DNA of 32,099 nt from JBJHDF01 sp050486405 (GTDB taxonomy: Bacteria > Pseudomonadota > Gammaproteobacteria > Pseudomonadales > Cellvibrionaceae): the NCBI GenBank assembly GCA_050486405.1, contig JBJHDF010000034.1:1-32099 (forward strand), read 5' to 3'. This document shows positions 23,597-29,878 of this stretch, in pieces. Position 1 is the stretch's first letter, and every line of letters begins with the position of its first letter. The notes under the pieces are model-generated. The model made no database searches. It saw only the letters and a program-made list of their open reading frames with translations, and was not told where the DNA came from. The translations under genes were made by a program, and so were the position numbers.

Positions 23597-23684
23597 AACT
23601 CCCATTTGTCACCGGACGATGAATCCAGCGTTTGTCGTTCGGATGCCTTTATAGAGAGAGTTAACCAACAATGAGGTATGCCTT

Positions 23685-24491
23685 ATGAACAAGCGAATAT
23701 TACTGGTTGTGGGCGACAAGTTTTACCCCTATGTGCAGGGTAAAGATGCCATTACCGCGTCGCAACTGCAAGGCTTGTTGAGCCTGCCGGTGCAGTTTCT
23801 GCCCAGCGCTGAGCGCACTTTGCTGGTGCCGGGCCAGGGACTGGGGGACGACCGGGTCAGGGACTTGCTGGCGGCGGCTTCGACATCGGCCAATGTGCAG
23901 CATTTCGACTTCAGTCTTTGGCACAGCCTGCCAAGGCGCGCCAGTGGCGCGCTGACGCACAAGCACCGGGAAGAGAACGTGCTGATTTCCGCTCCGCGCC
24001 AACTGGCCGAGCATGAGTACGAAATGCATCTGTTGATCGACGAGCGCTGTGAACTGATGAGTGATCACCAAAGTGGCCAGCATGTGCAGGGTATGATTCT
24101 GGTGGAGGCATCCCGGCAAATGACCATTGCCGTGACCGAGTCCTTTCTGCTGCCTGAGGGGCGGGAGAGCAAGGATTACGCCTTTGTCCTGAATCAGATG
24201 TCGGTCAGCTACAACAACTTCACCTTTCCCATCGGCGCCATTATCCGTTGCCGCATGGTCTCCCAGGACGTGGCCAACCCCCGCCGGTTGAGCTTTGTCA
24301 TGGATGCCACTGTGGAGCAGTGCGGATGTTGTGTGGCGTCTTTCACTTTCTCTATTGCCGCCATGGACAGAGCTGTTGTCGGCAAAAAGGAGAATATGCA
24401 GTCCCAGCGTGCCCAGGAAAACTATCTGGCACTGGTGCTGGCCCAAGCCCATCAACAGCAGGCGGTGGTCACCCGGGCAGGTGCGGTGTAA
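23685..24491 (+). CDS. AfsA-like hotdog-domain protein, putative butyrolactone-type signal synthase
   Basis: The 268-residue product carries the A-factor biosynthesis hotdog motifs: LTHKHREENVLIS (90-102), matching the vHk...NVLl/EVll pattern, and GQHVQGMILVEASRQM (131-146) with E141 and R144, matching HvpGM.LlEa.RQ. In Streptomyces AfsA joins a beta-ketoacyl-ACP to dihydroxyacetone phosphate, giving the phosphorylated precursor of gamma-butyrolactone hormones. AfsA has two such repeats; here only one is clear (about 91-250), preceded by about 85 residues (GDKFYPYVQGKDAITASQL) that I do not recognise. No signal peptide or membrane segment is seen. GAGG lies eight bases before the ATG. A HAD phosphatase follows after 34 bases, fitting removal of phosphate from the product. 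Domain call is strong; the product is inference, and other AfsA-fold roles such as polyunsaturated or polyketide-type chemistry are possible. Confidence 0.82.
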   Translation: MNKRILLVVGDKFYPYVQGKDAITASQLQGLLSLPVQFLPSAERTLLVPGQGLGDDRVRDLLAAASTSANVQHFDFSLWHSLPRRASGALTHKHREENVLISAPRQLAEHEYEMHLLIDERCELMSDHQSGQHVQGMILVEASRQMTIAVTESFLLPEGRESKDYAFVLNQMSVSYNNFTFPIGAIIRCRMVSQDVANPRRLSFVMDATVEQCGCCVASFTFSIAAMDRAVVGKKENMQSQRAQENYLALVLAQAHQQQAVVTRAGAV

Positions 24492-24525
24492 TGGGTGAGG
24501 TTATGAAGCTATTGGGAGAATTACC

Positions 24526-25215
24526 ATGAATACAAATGCAATGCAGTTGGTGCCTGACATCAAGTACGCGTTTTTTGATGTGGATGATACGCTCATTTCC
24601 ATCAAGAGCATGTTCAGTTTTCAGGACTTCTGGTACAACAAGTACGGCGATCAGCGGGCGCGGGATTGCTTTATGGCCGACATGCAGCGCCGGCATGAGC
24701 CTCACGTTTCCTGGGAACTATTGAATCGCCTCTACTATAGGCACTTCGCCGGACGCCGGGTGTTGGACGTGGAGCAGTGCGGTCGCGAGTGGTATGCCTT
24801 TGTTTGTTCCACCAACCCGGGTTTTTATCTGCCCAGGCCGGTACAGGAGCTGCGCGAACATCAGCGCCAGGGGCGGGAGGTGGTGTTTGTTTCCGGATCC
24901 TTTGCCGCTTTGTTGCAACCGATCGCCCGGCATCTGGGGGTGCGTCATCTACTGGCGACAACCCTGGAGATCGTTGGTGGTCGTTACACGGGTGAGATAC
25001 TGCCACCACAAACCATTGGTGCGGGCAAGGCGATTGCGATATCCGCATTTCTGCAGCAAGTGGGGGGGAGGGCCGAAAGCTGCTACGGCTATGGCGATGA
25101 CATTTCCGATCTTCCCATGTTACAACTGGTGGGTAAGCCCACGGTAGTCAGCGGAGGACGTGGCTTGGAAAGCTACGCCCGGCAACACGGTTGGCGTGTT
25201 ATCGGAGCAAGGTAA
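24526..25215 (+). CDS. HAD-IB family phosphatase (SerB-like)
   Basis: The 229-residue product has all four HAD motifs: DVDDT (18-22) with nucleophile D18 and D20, VFVSGS (120-125) with S123, K168 in GAGKAIAIS, and YGYGDDISDLPML (187-199) with D191 and D195. A helical cap lies between motifs I and II, as in SerB-like HAD-IB enzymes acting on small phosphorylated metabolites. The preceding AfsA-like gene ends 34 bases upstream and a terminator follows, so the two form a compact operon. In A-factor synthesis an unidentified phosphatase removes the phosphate brought by dihydroxyacetone phosphate; I infer that this enzyme does so here. Phosphoserine phosphatase is less likely because the gene is not with serine genes and the cap differs in length. 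Confidence 0.88.
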   Translation: MNTNAMQLVPDIKYAFFDVDDTLISIKSMFSFQDFWYNKYGDQRARDCFMADMQRRHEPHVSWELLNRLYYRHFAGRRVLDVEQCGREWYAFVCSTNPGFYLPRPVQELREHQRQGREVVFVSGSFAALLQPIARHLGVRHLLATTLEIVGGRYTGEILPPQTIGAGKAIAISAFLQQVGGRAESCYGYGDDISDLPMLQLVGKPTVVSGGRGLESYARQHGWRVIGAR

Positions 25216-25283
25216 ATAACGGATAATAAGTACTGACATGTAAACAGTAACGGCGCGTGCCGGCACTGTGCACCTCAAGGCTT

Positions 25284-25314
25284 ACTCCTGCCTAACCCGC
25301 AGGAGTTTTTCTTT
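25284..25314 (+). terminator. Intrinsic terminator of the AfsA-like/HAD operon
   Basis: The perfect 8-bp stem ACTCCTGC / GCAGGAGT with a 7-base loop is followed by TTTTCTTTT on the plus strand. It overlaps the last codons and stop of the convergent GGDEF-EAL gene (stop at 25292-25294). Confidence 0.75.
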
Positions 25315-27403
25315 TCAGATCGGGAGCATTTCCTTGCCACGGATGACTGACCGCCCGTTGCAGGTTATCCAGTGTTGTTGGGCGTCCAAGCAGATAGCCC
25401 TGTCCCAGATCACAGCCGAATTTTTGCAGTAGTTCCAGTTGCGCTTCGGTTTCAATCCCTTCGCCCACTACTTCCATATTCAAGCTGCGACCCATGGTGA
25501 CAATGGTCTCTACCAGTCGCGCGGTATTGGCATCTTCGGTGGCACGACTGACAAAGGTGCGGTCAATTTTCAAAGTCTTGAAGGGGTATTTCTGAAGATA
25601 GGCCAGAGACGAGTAACCGGTGCCGAAGTCGTCGATGGACAAGCGCACCCCGAGATCGCACAGGGCACGAATATTCGTCGCCGTCTGCGGATCGTCGTCG
25701 ATCAGCACCCGTTCGGTGATTTCCAACTCCAATTGATCTGGCGTCAACTCGTGCAACTGCAGTTGTCGCGCCACCTGCAGGGCGAAATCCGGAATCTGCA
25801 ATTGCAGCGACGACACATTCAGGGATAGCCGCAGCGGCCAGGCACTTTGGCTGATCACCTTGCTCAGGTGACTGCAGGCGGCGCTCAGCACCCAGGCATC
25901 AATGCTCTGGATCATGCCGGTTTCTTCCGCCAGACCGATAAACTGCCCCGGTAGCCAAAGTTGACCGTCGGGCTGACGCCAGCGCACCAGCGCCTCGCAA
26001 CCAGCCGGCTGCATGTGATCCAACCAGAAGATGGGCTGGTAGTGCAACTCCAATTCGTCGTCGGACACTGCGTGCCGCAGTCTGGCTTCGAGTTCCAGCC
26101 GCTGCATCAGCCGCGTGTTGATGTCCTCGGTGAAATAGTGGTACTGGTTGCGGCCCAAATCCTTGGCCTTGTACATGGCCAGGTCGGCGTTGCGTTGCAG
26201 AGTGTCGGCGGTGGTGCCGTCGTCGGGAAACACCGCGATACCAATGCTGGCGGTGACGAAATAATCCCGGTTGCCAATGGAAAAGGGTTGGGCGAAGGTG
26301 GCGATGATGCGCTCGGCTACCTTCTGTACCGCCATGGTGTCGCGCACGTCGGACAGGACTATGACAAATTCGTCGCCGCCCATCCGCGCCAGAGTGTCGC
26401 CGCCGCGAATGCAACCGCTGAGGCGGGCGCCAGCTTCGCGCAGAACGCTGTCGCCATGACTGTGCCCCTGGCTGTCATTGACGTTTTTGAAGTGATCCAG
26501 GTCGATACATAGCACCGCCACCTGGTTTTTGTTGCGAGCGGCACTTTCCAGTGCCACATTCAGGCGGTCGATCATCAGCACCCGGTTGGCCAGGCCCGTG
26601 AGGTGATCGTAGTGGGCCTGGCGCAGCAATTGTTCTTCGTAGCTGCGCCTTACGGTAACGTCCTCTTTCACGGCAATGTAATGGGTGACTGTGCCTTGGG
26701 GGTTAAGCAGGGGAGATATATTGGCGAATTCCCAGAACAGCTGTCCGTCCCGTCGCACACAGCAGCATTCCCCCCGCCACTCCCGGCAACTGCTGTCCGG
26801 CAGCCACAGGTCGCTCATACTGGCGGCGCTGCTCTTGTCCAGCAGGGTGAAGGTCAGGTGTCGGTCCATGGCCTCTTCGGCGGAATAGCCAGTGACCTGT
26901 TCGAAGCGGGGGTTGACGTACTCGATATGGCCCCGCGGATCGCTGATCACCACCGAGACCGGGCTCTGCTCCACCGCTCTGGAGAGCACTCGCACCCGGG
27001 CCTCAGCTTCCCGGCGTTGGCGGCGTTCTTCCGCCTCGCGCAGTTCCCTCTCCACTGCGGGCACCAGCCGGGCCAGGGCTTCCTTGTTCATGAAGTCGTG
27101 GGCGCCCTGCTTGAGCAGGTTGACGGTCTCCTCGGCCTCCACGACACCGGAGATAATGATGAAGGGAATGTCCAGACCACTGTCTTTGAGGGTCTGCAGT
27201 GCCGCCTGGGCACTGAAATTGGGCAGGCGGTAGTCGCAGATGATGATGTCCCACACCTGCTGGGCCAGGGCCTCCCGCATGGCTGCCTGGGTTTCCACCC
27301 GGCGCAGGTGCGGCAGCAGACCCCCGCGCACCAGCTCGGCGGCGGTCAATTCGGCGTCTTCTTCCGAATCTTCAATGAACAGTACGTTTAGCGATTGTCC
27401 CAT
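25292..27403 (-). CDS. Response regulator with PAS, GGDEF and EAL domains (c-di-GMP turnover)
   Basis: The 703-residue product has a receiver domain (1-120) with phosphoacceptor D57 in IIICDYRLPN and a lysine in FMNKEA, a short coiled coil, a PAS domain with PAC (about 142-255, AVEQSPVSVVISDPRG to HYIAVKEDVT), a GGDEF domain (about 265-425) and an EAL domain (about 435-690). The cyclase motif GGDEF is intact and preceded five residues upstream by the inhibitory RGGD. The phosphodiesterase residues are also intact: CEALVRW, SLNVSS, LELEITE, SIDDFGTGYSS, LKIDRTFV and VGEGIET. Both activities are therefore possible. It is cytoplasmic. It is convergent with the AfsA-like/HAD operon and may be an output of the nearby sensor kinase; that link is inference. 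Confidence 0.95.
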   Translation of the reverse strand: MGQSLNVLFIEDSEEDAELTAAELVRGGLLPHLRRVETQAAMREALAQQVWDIIICDYRLPNFSAQAALQTLKDSGLDIPFIIISGVVEAEETVNLLKQGAHDFMNKEALARLVPAVERELREAEERRQRREAEARVRVLSRAVEQSPVSVVISDPRGHIEYVNPRFEQVTGYSAEEAMDRHLTFTLLDKSSAASMSDLWLPDSSCREWRGECCCVRRDGQLFWEFANISPLLNPQGTVTHYIAVKEDVTVRRSYEEQLLRQAHYDHLTGLANRVLMIDRLNVALESAARNKNQVAVLCIDLDHFKNVNDSQGHSHGDSVLREAGARLSGCIRGGDTLARMGGDEFVIVLSDVRDTMAVQKVAERIIATFAQPFSIGNRDYFVTASIGIAVFPDDGTTADTLQRNADLAMYKAKDLGRNQYHYFTEDINTRLMQRLELEARLRHAVSDDELELHYQPIFWLDHMQPAGCEALVRWRQPDGQLWLPGQFIGLAEETGMIQSIDAWVLSAACSHLSKVISQSAWPLRLSLNVSSLQLQIPDFALQVARQLQLHELTPDQLELEITERVLIDDDPQTATNIRALCDLGVRLSIDDFGTGYSSLAYLQKYPFKTLKIDRTFVSRATEDANTARLVETIVTMGRSLNMEVVGEGIETEAQLELLQKFGCDLGQGYLLGRPTTLDNLQRAVSHPWQGNAPDLKRKTPAG

Positions 27404-27738
27404 TTGTTTTTCCGTGTGCCGTGTGGCCTTGCCGCCCTGGTGTTTCCGCTGCCGATCCCGAAGACCATCATAATCAATCCCTCAGGGCAAGGGTAGCCAC
27501 GCCTGCCGGGAGCTGTCGGCCCCGCAGCGGGTTCCGCGTCCCTATAGCGTAGACGCTTCTCTTGTACCTTGCGCTAACCGCTTGATATTTGGCGCGTTTA
27601 TCCTCTTTTGTGGGTGGTCGAAGGCGGCTCCTGGCCCTTGTCATGTGTTTGCAATATTGGCCCCGCATGATACGCGCCATACGTAGCCAGCTCAGCTGTG
27701 GTTGCGTTAAGCATACTGACAACATTAGGGGAAAGATC
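27404..27738. other. 335-base intergenic region before the porin
   Basis: This divergent region separates the GGDEF-EAL gene from the porin. A plus-strand promoter is possible at 27562-27590 (TTGTAC, 17 bases, ATATTT), which would give a leader of about 140 bases. AGGGG (27726-27730) is the porin ribosome binding site. A frame continuous with the porin is open back to 27589, but the signal peptide fixes the start at 27739. I see nothing else here. Confidence 0.5.
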
Positions 27739-28746
27739 ATGAAAAAATCACTTTTGCCTTTGGCCCTGGCCCTGGCGTTTCCGGTGGCAGCGGTAGCCGA
27801 CGTCACTGTTTATGGCCGCGCCCACGTGTCGCTGGACTACCTGGATGACGGTGCCGACTACGGTGAACTGAACGTTTCCAGCAACTCTTCCCGCTTGGGC
27901 TTTCGTGGCAATACCGAACTGAGCAACGGCATGACGGCGGTCTTCCAGGTGGAGCAGCAGGTTGATTTCAACCGCAACAACGGTGAAACCCTGACCACCC
28001 GTGATACTTTCGTGGGTCTGCGCGGTGATTTCGGTATGGTTCGGGTGGGACAGTTCGACTCCCCTTTCAAGCGTGCCCGGGGACCGGCCAACCTGTTTGG
28101 TGACCAAGTGGGTGATATGCGCAACCTGACCCGGGTTGGTGATGCCCGCTTCGACGAGCGCCTGCCCAACACCATCCACTATCAGACACCGTCCTTTAAC
28201 GGCCTGCAACTCAACGCTGCCTACTCGGTACACGCGGGTAATTCCGCTGTCGATGGCGCCAAGGAAGACGCCATCAGCCTGTCCGTTACCTATGCCCAGG
28301 GCCCCCTGGACCTGGCAGCGGCCTACGAAACATTTAACCAGGATGCTGGTCGTGGCGAGCGCGACGGTATTCGTTTGGCCGTGAGTTACGATGTTATTTC
28401 CGATCTGAAACTGGTGGCGTTCTTCCAGACCGTGGATCACGATAACGATGCTCTGGACAGCGACGTGATCGGTTTCGGTGCCGAATACAAACTGGCAGCC
28501 AACACCCGCGTGCGCGGCCACTACCTGCTGCGCAGCGCCGATCCGGAAGAGGCCGATTCCAGCCTGCTGGCCCTGGGTATCGAACAGCGCATGGGGGCCG
28601 CCCGTGTCTATCTGAACTACGCCGCCGTGGCCAACGACGACAATGTCGCTTTGACCCCCTGGTCTCAGGCTCGTACCACCGGTGTGCCCGGCGCCCCGGG
28701 TGAAACCGCCAGCGGTCTGTCGCTGGGCCTGCGGTACGACTTTTGA
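27739..28746 (+). CDS. Gram-negative porin, general trimeric type
   Basis: The 335-residue product has a signal peptide (MKKSLLPLALALAFPVAAVA) and a mature start DVTVYGRAHVSLDY, the classic porin first strand. The frame continues with LGFRGNTELSNGMTAVFQVEQQVDF and RDTFVGLRGDFGMVRVGQFDSPFK, and then alternates strands and loops to the C-terminal LGLRYDF with terminal phenylalanine, the outer-membrane assembly signal. It resembles 16-stranded porins of the OmpC-like class. It should allow passive uptake of small solutes; selectivity cannot be read. It stands alone with its own leader and a strong terminator, consistent with high expression. Confidence 0.95.
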   Translation: MKKSLLPLALALAFPVAAVADVTVYGRAHVSLDYLDDGADYGELNVSSNSSRLGFRGNTELSNGMTAVFQVEQQVDFNRNNGETLTTRDTFVGLRGDFGMVRVGQFDSPFKRARGPANLFGDQVGDMRNLTRVGDARFDERLPNTIHYQTPSFNGLQLNAAYSVHAGNSAVDGAKEDAISLSVTYAQGPLDLAAAYETFNQDAGRGERDGIRLAVSYDVISDLKLVAFFQTVDHDNDALDSDVIGFGAEYKLAANTRVRGHYLLRSADPEEADSSLLALGIEQRMGAARVYLNYAAVANDDNVALTPWSQARTTGVPGAPGETASGLSLGLRYDF

Positions 28747-28813
28747 CGACCGGAGTGTCCGGTACAGGATACGAGGAGCATTCGCTTTAGGGAGAGGAGC
28801 AAATCCTTTGGTT

Positions 28814-28841
28814 GCCCCCGGTTTGTACCGGGGGCTTTTTT
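28814..28841 (+). terminator. Strong intrinsic terminator after the porin gene
   Basis: The perfect 9-bp GC-rich stem GCCCCCGGT / ACCGGGGGC has a TTGT loop and is followed directly by six T. It lies 67 bases after the porin stop. On the other strand there is no T tract. Confidence 0.92.
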
Positions 28842-28867
28842 CGTACCCTCGTTGCCGTTTGCTCGAA

Positions 28868-29500
28868 CTATTCCGTACCCGGAGTGTGCGGGTGTGCCTT
28901 GACATTGAACGAGATGGCGATGCGATCCTGGTCGGTCAGATTGGGTCTGACAGAATGCTCGAACCAGCCGGGAAAGATGACCATCAGGCCTTCCGCCGGA
29001 GGCAGACAGCACAGCTCGGATTGCACCGAGCGGTAGAAGGATCGGGAGTAGGTTCTCGCCAATATGGGATCCCGGAAACACAGGGTGCCGGCCAGGTCGG
29101 TGTCGTCGGGAACCTTGGGGTAGTAGACACCGCTGAACCAAGCGTGGGGGTGATTGTGAACGCTGTTGGCATGGCCCTTGTTGTTGATGATCGACCACAT
29201 GGCCACGATATAGCTCTCGTCGATGGGGGGGCCTGGGTACCACTTGCCGCTCAGAATGTTATTGTTGATCGAGGCGACGATAAATTGTTTCAGCTCCTCA
29301 AAGGCTGGCACCTTGAGCAGGCTGTAGGTGCGAAAGCCACCGAGATTGGACAGCCCCGTCTTGACCCCCTGCCCGCGGCCAATCTCTTCGTCGCGAATGC
29401 GATAGATCGTCTCGCACATGTGGGCGTTGTCCAGTTGCGTGGTCTGGGTAATAAAGACAGGAATGGGGAACAATTCCATGACGTTCATTACTTCATGCAT
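28868..29500 (-). CDS. Putative 2-oxoglutarate-Fe(II) oxygenase, TIGR02466 family
   Basis: The 210-residue product begins MHEVMNVMELFPIPVFITQT, as do members of this family, in which LFPtPv opens the domain. The iron site is suggested by HNHPHAWFSGVYYPKVP, a distal H in FPGWFEHSVRPN and R in DRIAISFNV for 2-oxoglutarate. The segment SGVYY and the pattern G.L.FRDP are family hallmarks. Such genes are frequent in marine gammaproteobacteria; their substrates are unknown. I chose the ATG at 29500 because AGAGG lies about seven bases upstream; ATGs at 29488 and 29479 are alternatives. It is divergent from the cellobiose phosphorylase gene, with a palindrome pair between them. Confidence 0.82.
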   Translation of the reverse strand: MHEVMNVMELFPIPVFITQTTQLDNAHMCETIYRIRDEEIGRGQGVKTGLSNLGGFRTYSLLKVPAFEELKQFIVASINNNILSGKWYPGPPIDESYIVAMWSIINNKGHANSVHNHPHAWFSGVYYPKVPDDTDLAGTLCFRDPILARTYSRSFYRSVQSELCCLPPAEGLMVIFPGWFEHSVRPNLTDQDRIAISFNVKAHPHTPGTE

Positions 29501-29637
29501 GCGGTTGCCTCTGACCAGGGAGTGTTATGCGCGCCATTATCCGGGATTTGGCAGTGAATACAATTGACGTCGGTCAGTGAGTCGGTTGGTATGCGGTCCT
29601 TGGGCTGGTTTTCGCGCTGGGATTCGTCGGACCATTG

Positions 29638-29666
29638 CGCAATATGGTCAATATGACCATATTGCG
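29638..29666. promoter_or_regulatory. Operator copy 1: CGCAATATGGTC-N5-GACCATATTGCG
   Basis: Perfect 12-bp arms with a 5-base spacer (AATAT). It shares the core TATGGTC-N5-GACCATA with copy 2. Length, symmetry and position between two divergent genes suggest a binding site for a dimeric repressor or activator. Confidence 0.65.
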
Positions 29667-29712
29667 GCCGTGCGGCGCCAACTTTTCCGGTTTCCCCGCC
29701 GAATTTCATATT

Positions 29713-29731
29713 TATGGTCGAGCAGACCATA
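29713..29731. promoter_or_regulatory. Operator copy 2: TATGGTC-N5-GACCATA
   Basis: Perfect 7-bp arms with a 5-base spacer (GAGCA), ending nine bases before the possible -35 box of the cellobiose phosphorylase promoter. Same core and spacing as copy 1. Confidence 0.65.
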
Positions 29732-29878
29732 TTTTCCGTTTGCCGGGTTAATAATCCCCGGGTATCTTGCTAGAATGCCCCGTTTTTCGTACCCGGGTGT
29801 CCCTCCCCGGAGGAGCCTGGTGTGCCGGCTCTCCGCCGGGACCGCGCCCGGCCCAGCCTTTGCCACCGGAGTTCAGTT

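Larger units (their letters stand above)
23289..23684. promoter_or_regulatory. Divergent control region between sensor operon and AfsA-like gene
   Basis: This is 396 bases without a supported gene. It contains an 8-bp inverted repeat (23343-23366), a possible plus-strand promoter (23420-23447), a long hairpin (23484-23524) and a nested inverted-repeat element (23535-23596). The amount of structure is unusual for the window and suggests shared control of the two divergent operons. Confidence 0.6.
29501..29878. other. Divergent 378-base region with two operators
   Basis: No gene is supported here. The region holds two copies of one palindrome (29638-29666 and 29713-29731, centres 70 bases apart) and a weak plus-strand promoter, TTGCCG (29740-29745), 17 bases, TATCTT (29763-29768). 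GGAG at 29868-29871 is the ribosome binding site of the phosphorylase gene. Confidence 0.55.

Noticed and set aside
20550..25215. LuxI-type acyl-homoserine lactone synthase or LuxR-type or TetR-type receptor
   Set aside because: No gene in the block has these domains; the AfsA-like hotdog protein is the only signal-synthesis candidate.
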